26,590 nt of DNA. It comes from a virus. A model generated the notes under the pieces. It did not search any database and was not told the origin of the DNA. It saw nothing but the letters and a program-made list of their open reading frames with translations. This document shows, piece after piece, positions 20,714 to 26,590 of this stretch. The DNA lies in IMG/VR virus record IMGVR_UViG_3300009526_000051, positions 1 through 26,590 of that record; one strand, 5' to 3'. The first letter of the stretch is position 1, and each line of letters starts with the position of its first letter. Made by a program: the position numbers and the translations under genes.

Positions 20714-21235
20714 TTATGTGAGTACCACGTATTCGAAGTTTTGAGTGGTTTCATTCTTCTGAATTAATTTGGCACCGTTTCTTAAATGAAACTTCTCTGC
20801 CATTTCAGTGAGTGGCGATAGTGTCACCAACCTATTCAAATGATTCGAATGTTTAATCATTTTGTAAACTTCCTTCACAATCATTTTACCACCACCTTTT
20901 TTAAGACTCCATACAGTGTAAGCAATAGCAACAGATCCTTGTATTCCTGCTCTGTGTACTGACTGCATGGCGGCGTCTTTGCTTAACACATCCATTTCTT
21001 CAACAGTCTTTGGAACTTGGTTAGTGAATGCGAAACACATCACAGCCATAATATCTTCACCGTGTTTAAGTCCGTAAATTTTTCTACCGTATGAGGTTCT
21101 AAATTTTATATCCAGTTCAGGACGAACAGGATCTTTTGTACAATCTACTTCGTGCAATTCAACCAGCTCAGTTTTTTTAAGCCAATCAAAATCAAACCAT
21201 TTTTTAATCTTCGCTGTTGTGGTCGTCATCGTCAT
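20714..21235 (-). CDS. putative GNAT-like acyltransferase (173 aa)
   Basis: Mixed alpha/beta protein: 'GEDIMAVMCFAFTNQVP' (a central strand), then VAIAYTVWSLKKGGGKMIVK (a strand followed by a Gly-rich turn that may hold the CoA pyrophosphate), then LVTLSPLTEMAEKFHLRNGA and a final YVVLT strand. The order resembles the GNAT fold, though the classic RxxGxG/A motif is only approximated by KKGGGK. Substrate unknown. The start lies 32 bases inside the 39-aa gene upstream. Confidence 0.5.
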   Translation of the reverse strand: MTMTTTTAKIKKWFDFDWLKKTELVELHEVDCTKDPVRPELDIKFRTSYGRKIYGLKHGEDIMAVMCFAFTNQVPKTVEEMDVLSKDAAMQSVHRAGIQGSVAIAYTVWSLKKGGGKMIVKEVYKMIKHSNHLNRLVTLSPLTEMAEKFHLRNGAKLIQKNETTQNFEYVVLT

Positions 21236-21323
21236 ACCCTCTTACTTTAATTAACACAGTTAATACACCCACTGAGACTATCATACCTAAAAAGAACAAA
21301 CCTAATCCTGCTTCAACTTCCAT
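21204..21323 (-). CDS. single-pass small membrane protein (39 aa)
   Basis: MEVEAGLGLFFLGMIVSVGV and LTVLIK form one hydrophobic helix, followed by an acidic tail (YDDDDHNSED). AAAGGAG lies before ATG 21323, which also overlaps the stop of the upstream zinc-ribbon gene (TAATG). These two signals support a real gene. Function unknown. Confidence 0.6.
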   Translation of the reverse strand: MEVEAGLGLFFLGMIVSVGVLTVLIKVRGYDDDDHNSED

Positions 21324-21502
21324 TATGCTCCTTTATACTTTTCATTACCTTGATGCCATCCTATGTCTTCTATTTCTTCACTACAACATGTAGGACAACA
21401 ATAAAATTCTTCTAGTGATTCGTCTTTGTCTAGTTCTTGTGCAACACCTCTCCATTTACAAGTCCAACAAATCCAATTCCATAATTCTTCTTGGTCTGAC
21501 AT
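21323..21502 (-). CDS. small zinc-ribbon-like protein (59 aa)
   Basis: Cys12-x2-Cys15 (CWTC) and Cys36-x2-Cys39 (within YCCPTCC) make a likely zinc ribbon, with an acidic linker between. It starts MSDQEELWNWICWTCKW. Both ends overlap neighbours by TAATG. Such short ribbons may bind nucleic acids or proteins; no specific role can be given. Confidence 0.6.
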   Translation of the reverse strand: MSDQEELWNWICWTCKWRGVAQELDKDESLEEFYCCPTCCSEEIEDIGWHQGNEKYKGA

Positions 21503-21885
21503 TATTTGTTGCCTTTCATTAAGGATATCTCTGTCGCCGCCTTACGTCCTGTTATATCATCGTCATCTGCAAACACTGGCACTTGATTACTCTTGTGCAT
21601 GGTTGCAATACCAATCAATCTACGTTCTCCTGTGTAACGCATTTCTTCTCTTTTACTGCCAGCACCTTTTTCCATCACAGGTACTTTGTCACCACAAGGT
21701 ACTCCTTGTCTGTCTTCTATAGGTTCGATCACCAATGTTTCTGATTTCTTTTTTCTAAACTTAATCTTGTCCAACCCTCTCTCTTTTAACCATTCCTGAT
21801 GTTCCTCACGAGCTTTTCGCAGTGATGCTGTGTCGGGTAATCTGTGGTTGATTTTTTTAGGTTGTTTCAAAATAATAAATCCCAT
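21502..21885 (-). CDS. conserved hypothetical protein, leaderless (127 aa)
   Basis: Starts MGFIILKQPKKINHRLPDTA. A basic helical region (SLRKAREEHQEWLKERG) is followed by VIEPIEDRQGVPCGDKVPVM and a Gly/Arg-rich part. Soluble. ATG 21885 lies 6 bases after a TACAAT hexamer, implying a leaderless mRNA. First gene of a unit that continues through the zinc-ribbon, small membrane and GNAT-like genes. No family recognised. Confidence 0.6.
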   Translation of the reverse strand: MGFIILKQPKKINHRLPDTASLRKAREEHQEWLKERGLDKIKFRKKKSETLVIEPIEDRQGVPCGDKVPVMEKGAGSKREEMRYTGERRLIGIATMHKSNQVPVFADDDDITGRKAATEISLMKGNK

Positions 21886-21891
21886 TCTAAT

Positions 21892-21920
21892 ATTGTATTG
21901 TGTTATTTACTGTTTGTCAA
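21892..21920 (-). promoter_or_regulatory. sigma70-type promoter giving a leaderless mRNA (21885 gene)
   Basis: Minus strand: TTGACA (21915-21920, inside the end of the upstream gene), 17-base spacer, TACAAT (21892-21897), 6 bases to ATG 21885. Confidence 0.7.
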
Positions 21921-22637
21921 GTCTTCAATTTTTTGAAGTATGATCTTAGGATATTCTTCGTTAGTACTCCAAGCACTCAATCCAAACACCATTTTGGTAA
22001 TATTGGGCTCGTATTTGTTTTGATCTCTTTCTGCTCTAAACTCTTTGTAAGCAGGATGTCTGTTTATGATTGCGATTACATCTTTTACACTCTGACATTT
22101 GGTTTCATATTTCTTAACACCAAATTTAGCATTAGGAATAGCCGCAGGTTTCATGTGTGGCACTTTATCTAGACTCCAAGTCCTTACACCAAACATTGCA
22201 TTGCCTTCTGTGGCAAATCTACTTCTACCATAGTCTGATTCTATAATTGCCATTGCCACCAATATGTCTCTGGGTATTCTTTGATCCATTGGTAGTGTCC
22301 AGTTGATGTAGTCTATGCAGGTGTTCATTGCTTTAATATAAGTTTTAGGTCCATCGAATTTAAACTCGGGTTCATGTAGTCCAAAACTCTTTGCCATCTC
22401 TACCATTCTTTTGTCTTCTTGTTTACGAATCTTTTTCTCTACAATGCTGTTTGGATTGAATGTTCCGTAGGTGTATGCTAATAAAAGAACACCAGCCAAT
22501 GCTAATACTTTGTAACAGAACACTTTTACTTTGCGTATAGTTCTGTTAGACGGTGTTAATTGTTTAACAACGTCATTAATAAACAACTTACTATTGTCTT
22601 TTAGTTTAATAAACTTTTTTTTGATCCTAATAAACAT
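21903..22637 (-). CDS. membrane-anchored Bax-like glucosaminidase (244 aa)
   Basis: Predicted peptidoglycan hydrolase. A basic N-terminus and one hydrophobic helix (about residues 43-58) look like a signal anchor. The catalytic domain has LVAMAIIESDYGRSRFATEG (Glu133 as probable acid), AMFGVRTW, an AKFGVKKYETKCQSVKD segment, NRHPAYKEFR and GLSAWSTNEEYPKII, matching the Bax/FlgJ-type glucosaminidase family. It may be an endolysin with a signal-anchor-release domain. An in-frame GTG at 22652 lies at the edge of the promoter, so ATG 22637 is chosen. Confidence 0.78.
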   Translation of the reverse strand: MFIRIKKKFIKLKDNSKLFINDVVKQLTPSNRTIRKVKVFCYKVLALAGVLLLAYTYGTFNPNSIVEKKIRKQEDKRMVEMAKSFGLHEPEFKFDGPKTYIKAMNTCIDYINWTLPMDQRIPRDILVAMAIIESDYGRSRFATEGNAMFGVRTWSLDKVPHMKPAAIPNAKFGVKKYETKCQSVKDVIAIINRHPAYKEFRAERDQNKYEPNITKMVFGLSAWSTNEEYPKIILQKIEDLTNSK

Positions 22638-22643
22638 AACATT

Positions 22644-22671
22644 ATTATACACTATTTAGATTCTAAATCAA
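22644..22671 (-). promoter_or_regulatory. sigma70-type promoter giving a leaderless mRNA (22637 gene)
   Basis: Minus strand: TTGATT (22666-22671), 16-base spacer, TATAAT (22644-22649), 6 bases to ATG 22637. Confidence 0.65.
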
Positions 22672-22685
22672 GAGTTAATAAGTCG

Positions 22686-22952
22686 CTATTTCTTTGAGTT
22701 TTTGAGATGTTGTTTGCAGATTTCGTACCAAAATTGCCCACCTTCTCTCAACAATTCATTGTCAGTACGCAGACGTTCCATTCTCTTGTGCAGTAGGTTC
22801 CATTGATACTTTGAAATTACTGCGTTACGATCTTGGAATTTGTCTATTCGTATGAGTACATCGTCTATGATGGGGCAGGTGATATCAGGCACTTTGGGTG
22901 CTTTCTTTTTCCACTTTTGCCAAGCAGTTGTTTTCTTTTTAAGTGTAGGCAT
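22686..22952 (-). CDS. hypothetical basic protein (88 aa)
   Basis: Starts MPTLKKKTTAWQKWKKKAPK, then a helical segment YQWNLLHKRMERLRTDNELL that may form a coiled coil. No membrane segment. An in-frame TTG at 22976 is less likely than ATG 22952. Upstream, TCTAAATA (22961-22968) resembles a late-type promoter, and a TATAAT lies about 25 bases before the ATG. Follows the tmRNA gene. Confidence 0.5.
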   Translation of the reverse strand: MPTLKKKTTAWQKWKKKAPKVPDITCPIIDDVLIRIDKFQDRNAVISKYQWNLLHKRMERLRTDNELLREGGQFWYEICKQHLKNSKK

Positions 22953-23011
22953 AACAGTAATATTTAGATACTGCAATTATAAACTTAAATGAATACTTAA
23001 TGAAAGTGAAA

Positions 23012-23033
23012 TGTGGGAGCCGAAACTCCCACA
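23012..23033 (-). terminator. hairpin at the 3' end of the tmRNA gene
   Basis: The 8-bp stem TGTGGGAG/CTCCCACA with a six-base loop is followed by TTTCACTTTC on the minus strand. The U-tract is broken, but position just after the tmRNA coding piece fits an end-of-transcript hairpin. Confidence 0.6.
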
Positions 23034-23330
23034 CTTGATCTGTTCTGTTGCCCGGTAGATCTACCGCCAAGTGGCCGGTATTAAGCGGCAACCAATTCCG
23101 CGTCAGCAAATATGCTAACTGGAACTGTCACTTCTGGTTTAAATGCGTTTGCATTTGTACGATCCTTTACAGAGATCAGACTGATAAACTCCATGTGCTT
23201 TTATGCTCCGGTCGAAACCAAGTACACCCCCTCATAATAAACCAGATTATTATAAATGAGTGTTGGTGGAGGTGGAGGGAGTCGAACCCTCGTCCCAAAA
23301 GTGTATTGCACACACTTCAACGTCTACAGT
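23034..23330 (-). ncRNA. ssrA: tmRNA, circularly permuted two-piece form
   Basis: Rescues stalled ribosomes and tags their products for proteolysis. Read on the minus strand, the acceptor piece comes first, ending in T-arm GAGGG-TTCGACT-CCCTC and CACCTCC-A-CCA (3' end at 23264). A 32-base intervening hairpin (23232-23263) follows, then the coding piece starting GGGGGTG at 23231 with the conserved GGTTTCGAC. The acceptor stem pairs GGGGGTG with CACCTCC and has a G-U pair at position 3, the alanine identity element. The tag frame ends SIFADAELVAA with stop at 23081-23083. The AA end suits ClpXP/ClpAP. The outer ends are approximate. Permuted tmRNA is known from alphaproteobacteria and some cyanobacteria. 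Confidence 0.93.
23232..23263 (-). other. intervening segment of the permuted tmRNA precursor
   Basis: An AU-rich segment between the CCA of the acceptor piece and the 5' end of the coding piece, able to fold through CTCAT/ATGAG and ATAATAA/TTATTAT arms. Host processing enzymes would remove it. Confidence 0.8.
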
Positions 23331-23357
23331 GTATTTAAACAGATTATTGGGTAAATG

Positions 23358-23561
23358 TCAAGACTTAATTTTAATTGGAGACCATCTACCATCTTTGCTT
23401 CTTAACTTGTCAGAATGCTTTACTTCTATGGTGAATTTTTTGGAGTTTTTGAATTCCTTGCCATATGCGAAAGTGAACTCATGTCCGTGTTCAGTTGCAG
23501 ACTGCCAATAGTGTTGGAAGTCGTTAATCACAATTTTATTCTTTTGTATTTTAACTGTCAT
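23358..23561 (-). CDS. small hypothetical protein, leaderless (67 aa)
   Basis: Starts MTVKIQKNKIVINDFQHYWQ. Contains HGHEFTFAYGKEFKNSKKFT and ends RWSPIKIKS; mostly predicted strands, basic. ATG 23561 is 6 bases after a TACATT hexamer, so the mRNA should be leaderless. The stop lies about 28 bases before the tmRNA acceptor region on the same strand, so both may share a transcript. No family recognised. Confidence 0.55.
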   Translation of the reverse strand: MTVKIQKNKIVINDFQHYWQSATEHGHEFTFAYGKEFKNSKKFTIEVKHSDKLRSKDGRWSPIKIKS

Positions 23562-23567
23562 ATGCTT

Positions 23568-23596
23568 AATGTAGCATACACACACTAAAATGTCAA
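23568..23596 (-). promoter_or_regulatory. sigma70-type promoter giving a leaderless mRNA (23561 gene)
   Basis: Minus strand: TTGACA (23591-23596), 17-base spacer, TACATT (23568-23573), 6 bases to ATG 23561. It may also drive the tmRNA downstream. Confidence 0.7.
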
Positions 23597-23606
23597 GCAG
23601 TGATTA

Positions 23607-23825
23607 TTATTGATTGAAGTTTTTGATTACTTTGATATCAGTAGCAACTTGTCTATCTCTAAATTCTTGTAATTGGTATTCTACAATATCACCGTCCATA
23701 ACTTCTTTAAGGTTAGCGGCTTTAAGAGCAGAGATATGTAAGAAAACGTCCTTGCCTTCTTCGTCTGGTGTAATGAATCCAAATCCTTTTGCTGAATTGA
23801 ACCACTTTATTTTACCTGTTGCCAT
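23607..23825 (-). CDS. csp: cold-shock protein, CspA family (72 aa)
   Basis: Single-domain RNA chaperone. GKIKWFNSAKGFGFIT contains RNP1 (KGFGFI) and DVFLHISAL contains RNP2 (VFLHIS), followed by the barrel strands GDIVEYQLQE and ATDIKVI. Typical CspA length. It probably melts mRNA structure to help translation. A late-type AATAAATA lies 30 bases before the ATG. No good Shine-Dalgarno sequence is visible in the AT-rich leader. Confidence 0.95.
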   Translation of the reverse strand: MATGKIKWFNSAKGFGFITPDEEGKDVFLHISALKAANLKEVMDGDIVEYQLQEFRDRQVATDIKVIKNFNQ

Positions 23826-23854
23826 ATTATTTTGTTTCTTGTTTTCTTATGTTG

Positions 23855-23861
23855 TATTTAT
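23855..23861 (-). promoter_or_regulatory. late-type promoter (AATAAATA) for the cold-shock gene
   Basis: The minus strand has AATAAATAC, the NATAAATA core, about 30 bases before ATG 23825. Confidence 0.45.
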
Positions 23862-23887
23862 TATTTTTTTGGAAATTTGTGTGTTGC

Positions 23888-23911
23888 GTTGCGGATTTTT
23901 ACACCCGCAAC
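23888..23911 (-). other. hairpin between the 24098 gene and csp
   Basis: The 7-bp GC-rich arms GTTGCGG/CCGCAAC with a ten-base loop, 10 bases after the stop of the upstream gene. No U-tract follows on the minus strand. It may protect the 3' end of the upstream mRNA or act as a weak terminator. Confidence 0.5.
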
Positions 23912-23921
23912 ATCAATAAGA

Positions 23922-24098
23922 TTACAATGAGTTTTTCTTCTCTTGTATTTCTTTTCTTCTTGTCTTAGTCGCTTTACCTAAAGTACCAAGAGCCTTTCTT
24001 GCTCTAGCCGCCGCCGCTTTAACACCCTTTGTTTCGAATGCTTCAGATTCAGCAATGTACGTTTCGTATGCTTCTTTTATTTCTTCATGAGTCGCCAT
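23922..24098 (-). CDS. small Ala/Lys/Arg-rich DNA-binding-like protein (58 aa)
   Basis: Starts MATHEEIKEAYETYIAESEA; then GVKAAAARARKALGTL and ATKTRRKEIQEKK form a basic, alanine-rich helix region resembling histone H1-like or nucleoid peptides. AAAGGAG precedes ATG 24098. It overlaps the end of the nucleotidase gene by 14 bases. Short proteins with this 'KGVKAAAARARKAL' core recur in marine T4-like phages. Probably binds DNA or RNA; unproven. Confidence 0.7.
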   Translation of the reverse strand: MATHEEIKEAYETYIAESEAFETKGVKAAAARARKALGTLGKATKTRRKEIQEKKNSL

Positions 24099-24675
24099 GA
24101 TTTTTCTCCTTTATAACGTTATAAATTTCAGCCCAACTTTTTACTCGTTGAACCGAATCCTTATCCTCATTATACATTGTATTGTGAGGAAGGTCAAGTA
24201 GCAATGCTACCAAACCCATATCATAACCTAACTGTGCATTAGCAGGTTTATCTTCTATCCAAAACGTTCCTTCCGGTATTTTAGATAGAGCTTCGTGTTT
24301 GTCTGCTCCTGTGTCTAAACATTCAATATGTTCGAACACATCACCAAACACTTGCTTAAGATTCTCTTCTCTCAACAGATTGGCTTTCTTATCCAATGTT
24401 TGACTGGTTATCACATAAAACTTATATCCTAGTTCTGCTATTTTTTTAACATTTTCAACAGCACCTTCCATAGGTTTTAATGACTTCATCCATGCACTTT
24501 CATTGAATATCTTTATAAGCACTTCGCATTGACCTTTGTTCATGTGATAGTTCATATTCACTTCATAATGATCATTGGCATGTTTAGGAAAGCCTTGAAA
24601 TTCCATCCATTCGTCGAATGATTGCTCCCAATTGAGTAGCACTCCATCACAATCTATTGCTATAATTTTATTCAT
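24085..24675 (-). CDS. HAD-family 5'(3')-deoxyribonucleotidase-like phosphatase (196 aa)
   Basis: HAD hydrolase. Motif I is DCDGVLLNW (Asp8 nucleophile, Asp10), motif II is YVITSQT (Thr/Ser about residue 90), a Lys follows in the TLDKKANLL helix, and motif IV is FWIEDKPANAQ (about 138-148). The cap is short. This matches the NT5C-like 5'(3')-deoxyribonucleotidases, which dephosphorylate dNMPs, and fits a DNA-precursor cluster with nrdB and glutaredoxin. Its ATG overlaps the stop of the Sm-like gene (TAATG). Confidence 0.78.
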   Translation of the reverse strand: MNKIIAIDCDGVLLNWEQSFDEWMEFQGFPKHANDHYEVNMNYHMNKGQCEVLIKIFNESAWMKSLKPMEGAVENVKKIAELGYKFYVITSQTLDKKANLLREENLKQVFGDVFEHIECLDTGADKHEALSKIPEGTFWIEDKPANAQLGYDMGLVALLLDLPHNTMYNEDKDSVQRVKSWAEIYNVIKEKNHGDS

Positions 24676-24962
24676 TATTTAGGTAACGTCAATCCTGTTG
24701 TACCTTCTCTGTACTGACGTGCCATACCATCTTCTGTTTCTGTGAAACACACAATATTATTTTTGTATATTTCTACATCAGCATTTTGAGGCACAGTGAA
24801 CACAAACGGTCCAAGACCTATTCCTTTGTTAGGAATATTAACCACTGCTCTTGGTTTTGATATTTTAATTGAATCTTGTGTAATCTCAATCAATTTGGCT
24901 AACACTTCCTCGCCACTCATCAGTTTAATTGTGATAATATCTCCTTGTTGTAAACTAGGCAT
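24675..24962 (-). CDS. Sm-like small barrel protein (95 aa)
   Basis: MPSLQQGDIITIKLMSGEEV, then LAKLIEITQDSIKISKPRAV and the end strands NNIVCFTETED suggest an Sm/LSm fold ('G-x-x-V-x-x-x-L-x-[SN]G-x-E' then 'D-S-I'). ATG 24962 follows AAGGAGG with a 5-base gap and is preferred to the in-frame ATG at 24983. If the fold is right, it may bind RNA. Overlaps glutaredoxin by 8 bases. Confidence 0.58.
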   Translation of the reverse strand: MPSLQQGDIITIKLMSGEEVLAKLIEITQDSIKISKPRAVVNIPNKGIGLGPFVFTVPQNADVEIYKNNIVCFTETEDGMARQYREGTTGLTLPK

Positions 24963-25212
24963 CGTCACCTCCTTGTTGATCAATCAGTGTTTTTAATTCT
25001 TGAAATCCACCAACATGTTTTTCATCAACAAATATTTGAGGAACTGTTCTTGCTCCTGGAACTGCTTCTTGTAACTGTTGCACTGTCCACGTTCCGTGTG
25101 CTATGTTTCTTTCCTCAAACTCTATATTTTTTGATTTTAATAGATTTTTTGCTTGTTCACAGTATGAACAACCTACGTTGCTCCATACAATCGCTTTAGT
25201 TATCTTTGACAT
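24955..25212 (-). CDS. grx: glutaredoxin (85 aa)
   Basis: Thiol-disulphide carrier that keeps ribonucleotide reductase reduced. Active site CSYC (residues 15-18) in WSNVGCSYCEQAKNLL, the cis-Pro motif TVPQIFVDE (about 56-64) and GG in VGGFQEL (about 67-73). Length typical of Grx. It lies in the same block as nrdB. It overlaps both neighbours on the same strand. Confidence 0.93.
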   Translation of the reverse strand: MSKITKAIVWSNVGCSYCEQAKNLLKSKNIEFEERNIAHGTWTVQQLQEAVPGARTVPQIFVDEKHVGGFQELKTLIDQQGGDDA

Positions 25213-25609
25213 TTGGTATCCTTATTGCTCCTATACCTTCTTTGTGAAGGTCTGTTATTTCTTTATCCGATGCTGTACCGTATATATGGTCATCACGTTC
25301 TCCTGCCATTGCTTTCCGAGCCTCTTTGGCAAAATCATCTCCAACATCTACACAGTTCTTTTCTACCCATGTCTTAAGATGTTGTAGAGTTGATCGACTG
25401 TTGTAAAATGCTGTGTTACTTTTTTTACTTTTGATCTTTTTTGATTTCAAATTTACATTTGGAGCCATTACTGCTCTTCGTACACCTGTGTTATCACATA
25501 TTGGACAAGCAATCAGTTTTTTAGTTTTTTGATCCAGATACGATTTCTCTGATGCAAACCATCCTTCGAATTTATGATCTCTAGAACAGAGTAAATTATA
25601 TTTGGGCAT
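25196..25609 (-). CDS. DUF1178 family protein (137 aa)
   Basis: Matches DUF1178: N-terminal YNLLCSRDHKFEGWFASEKS, then LIACPIC (zinc-binding-like CxxC, about residues 34-37) and RRAVMAPNV. After a Lys/Ser-rich linker comes VGDDFAKEARKAMAGERDD, IYGTASDKEITDLHKEGI and IRIPNVKDN. The family is common in alphaproteobacteria and has no known activity. Phage copies are unusual in my knowledge. A promoter-like TTGACT-N17-TACACT ends 5 bases before ATG 25609. Confidence 0.85.
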   Translation of the reverse strand: MPKYNLLCSRDHKFEGWFASEKSYLDQKTKKLIACPICDNTGVRRAVMAPNVNLKSKKIKSKKSNTAFYNSRSTLQHLKTWVEKNCVDVGDDFAKEARKAMAGERDDHIYGTASDKEITDLHKEGIGAIRIPNVKDN

Positions 25610-25614
25610 ACCTA

Positions 25615-25643
25615 AGTGTAACTTCTTTTGAGGATAAAGTCAA
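25615..25643 (-). promoter_or_regulatory. possible promoter giving a leaderless mRNA (DUF1178 gene)
   Basis: Minus strand: TTGACT (25638-25643), 17-base spacer, TACACT (25615-25620), 5 bases to ATG 25609. Confidence 0.5.
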
Positions 25644-25646
25644 TGT

Positions 25647-25823
25647 TTATAGATGATGTTCTGGTGGTTTACAGTCGACGGGTTGATTGTCTTTGTCCAT
25701 GTACAAACTCAACAACCAAATTATTACTCCCATACCTATCAACACCCAGATGAATCTTTCTTCTGGAGAAGTTAACAAATATGTCAGAACTTCCATACCA
25801 TTCATTGTGTTGAAGTCTACCAT
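25647..25823 (-). CDS. single-pass small membrane protein (58 aa)
   Basis: Starts MVDFNTMNGMEVLTYLLTSP, with a hydrophobic helix FIWVLIGMGVIIWLLSLYM (about residues 24-42) and a polar end (CKPPEHHL). ATG 25823 overlaps the nrdB stop (TAATG). The frame is open further upstream, but that part is inside nrdB. No family recognised. Confidence 0.6.
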   Translation of the reverse strand: MVDFNTMNGMEVLTYLLTSPEERFIWVLIGMGVIIWLLSLYMDKDNQPVDCKPPEHHL

Positions 25824-26590
25824 TATAATAAAAATTTCTTGAATTGACCTTTTTGTACGTCCTGTTTTATACCACCCACGATATAACTTTCTACTTCCGT
25901 CTCTTGAGGAGCCACCTGCATACCTTTTGAACTTAACCAATGCTGTGTCCAAGGTAGTGGATTTTGAGATGCTGATACATCGTAAATAGCATCGTACCCC
26001 AATGCTCTCAATCTTTTGTTAGCAATCCATTCAACATATTGACCTAGTAATTTTTCATTAAGACCTATAATTGATCCATCTTTGAACAAATGTTTTGCCC
26101 ATGCTTTTTCTTCTTCCACACAGTCTTTGAACATTTGTATCACAGTCTTCTCTGTGCCTTTCATTGCTTTGGTCATTTCAGGATCATCTCCTTTTTGCCA
26201 TGCTTTAATAACATTGGTAGACAAGTTTAAATGTGTTGCTTCGTCTCTAGCAATCAATGAAAGTATCTTTGCTGATCCTTCCATCAGTTTAAGCTCGCCG
26301 AATGCGAATGTACAAGCAAATGATATATAAAATCTTAATCCTTCTAACAAGTTCACAGTGTTCATTGCATAATATAATTGTCGCTTTAAATCAAGTGTGT
26401 CCACTTTTTTGCCCACTTGATAGTCTAATGCCATCTTGCCAAACTTGTCGTACTCTTTTGTTACTGATTCTGCTCTCTTTAATATTTCTTTATCATCCAA
26501 TATGGTGTCAAACACTTCTGCAGGATCTGAATAAATGTTCTTCATAATGTGTGTGTATGATCTTGAGTGTATTGTTTCAAAGAAATCCCA
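25823..26590 (-). CDS. nrdB: class I ribonucleotide reductase small subunit, partial (5' end outside window)
   Basis: Makes the radical for dNTP synthesis. The visible frame starts at the right edge with WDFFETIHSRSYTHI, which holds the iron ligands Glu and His and the radical Tyr of E. coli NrdB Glu115, His118 and Tyr122. Later LLEGLRFYISFACTFAF (Glu204 equivalent) and LIARDEATHLNLS (Glu238, His241 equivalents) complete the metal site. The C-terminus KKFLL-like end follows. So this is a radical-bearing class Ia-type subunit. Phage dNTP supply fits with glutaredoxin and nucleotidase downstream. Confidence 0.95.
   Translation of the reverse strand, partial: WDFFETIHSRSYTHIMKNIYSDPAEVFDTILDDKEILKRAESVTKEYDKFGKMALDYQVGKKVDTLDLKRQLYYAMNTVNLLEGLRFYISFACTFAFGELKLMEGSAKILSLIARDEATHLNLSTNVIKAWQKGDDPEMTKAMKGTEKTVIQMFKDCVEEEKAWAKHLFKDGSIIGLNEKLLGQYVEWIANKRLRALGYDAIYDVSASQNPLPWTQHWLSSKGMQVAPQETEVESYIVGGIKQDVQKGQFKKFLL

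Noticed and set aside
23048-23511. Plus-strand frames across the tmRNA
   Set aside because: They are translations of the antisense of a structural RNA, a well-known source of false genes.

Overview
This window looks like part of the genome of a large, AT-rich marine myovirus of the T4-like superfamily. The evidence is the gene mix: a T4-type ATP-dependent DNA ligase, a class I ribonucleotide reductase small subunit, glutaredoxin, Hsp20, a tail-fibre-like protein, 2OG-Fe(II) oxygenases, phage bS21, a cold-shock protein and many small overlapping genes. T4-late-like promoters (NATAAATA) alternate with host-like sigma70 promoters. Two observations suggest an alphaproteobacterial host such as a SAR11 relative: a circularly permuted two-piece tmRNA and a DUF1178 protein. 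Picocyanobacteria also have permuted tmRNA, so the host is not settled. No photosystem gene is visible here.

Layout, left to right; nearly everything is on the minus strand. 1-3.2 kb: a partial MptE/DUF115-like gene, a divergent plus-strand gene, a small membrane protein, a tail-fibre-like protein and a hydrophilic conserved protein. 3.1-7.6 kb: an operon from a consensus sigma70 promoter, encoding an AAA+ ATPase, DNA ligase, a SET-domain protein, a 2OG oxygenase with an unknown partner, and tiny proteins. 7.6-10.5 kb: early-type genes, including a ParB/DGQH-like protein coupled to an HNH nuclease and a DUF2061-like membrane protein. 10.57-11.8 kb: a strong bidirectional terminator, a small DNA-binding-like protein and ribosomal protein bS21. 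12.0-15.7 kb: ClpP, a zinc metallopeptidase, a bilin reductase of PcyX type, heme oxygenase, ClpS and Hsp20. 15.8-17.6 kb: a second 2OG oxygenase/partner pair with the gene order reversed, and an unknown protein. 17.6-20.6 kb: a large coiled-coil membrane protein that seems to continue in another frame past a ten-base homopolymer, then three exported proteins, two of them lipoproteins. 20.7-23.0 kb: small proteins and a membrane-anchored Bax-like glucosaminidase. 23.0-23.3 kb: the tmRNA. 23.4-26.6 kb: cold-shock protein, a basic DNA-binding-like protein, a HAD deoxyribonucleotidase, an Sm-like protein, glutaredoxin, DUF1178 and NrdB (partial at the right edge).

The genes suggest three ways of taking over the host. 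One is translation and protein quality control (bS21, tmRNA, ClpP, ClpS, Hsp20). The second is heme-to-bilin conversion (heme oxygenase plus PcyX). The third is DNA precursor supply and DNA metabolism (NrdB, glutaredoxin, nucleotidase, ligase). The least explained features are the duplicated oxygenase/partner cassette, the permuted tmRNA in a phage, the frame break at the homopolymer, and a set of promoters placed so close to start codons that the mRNAs should be leaderless.
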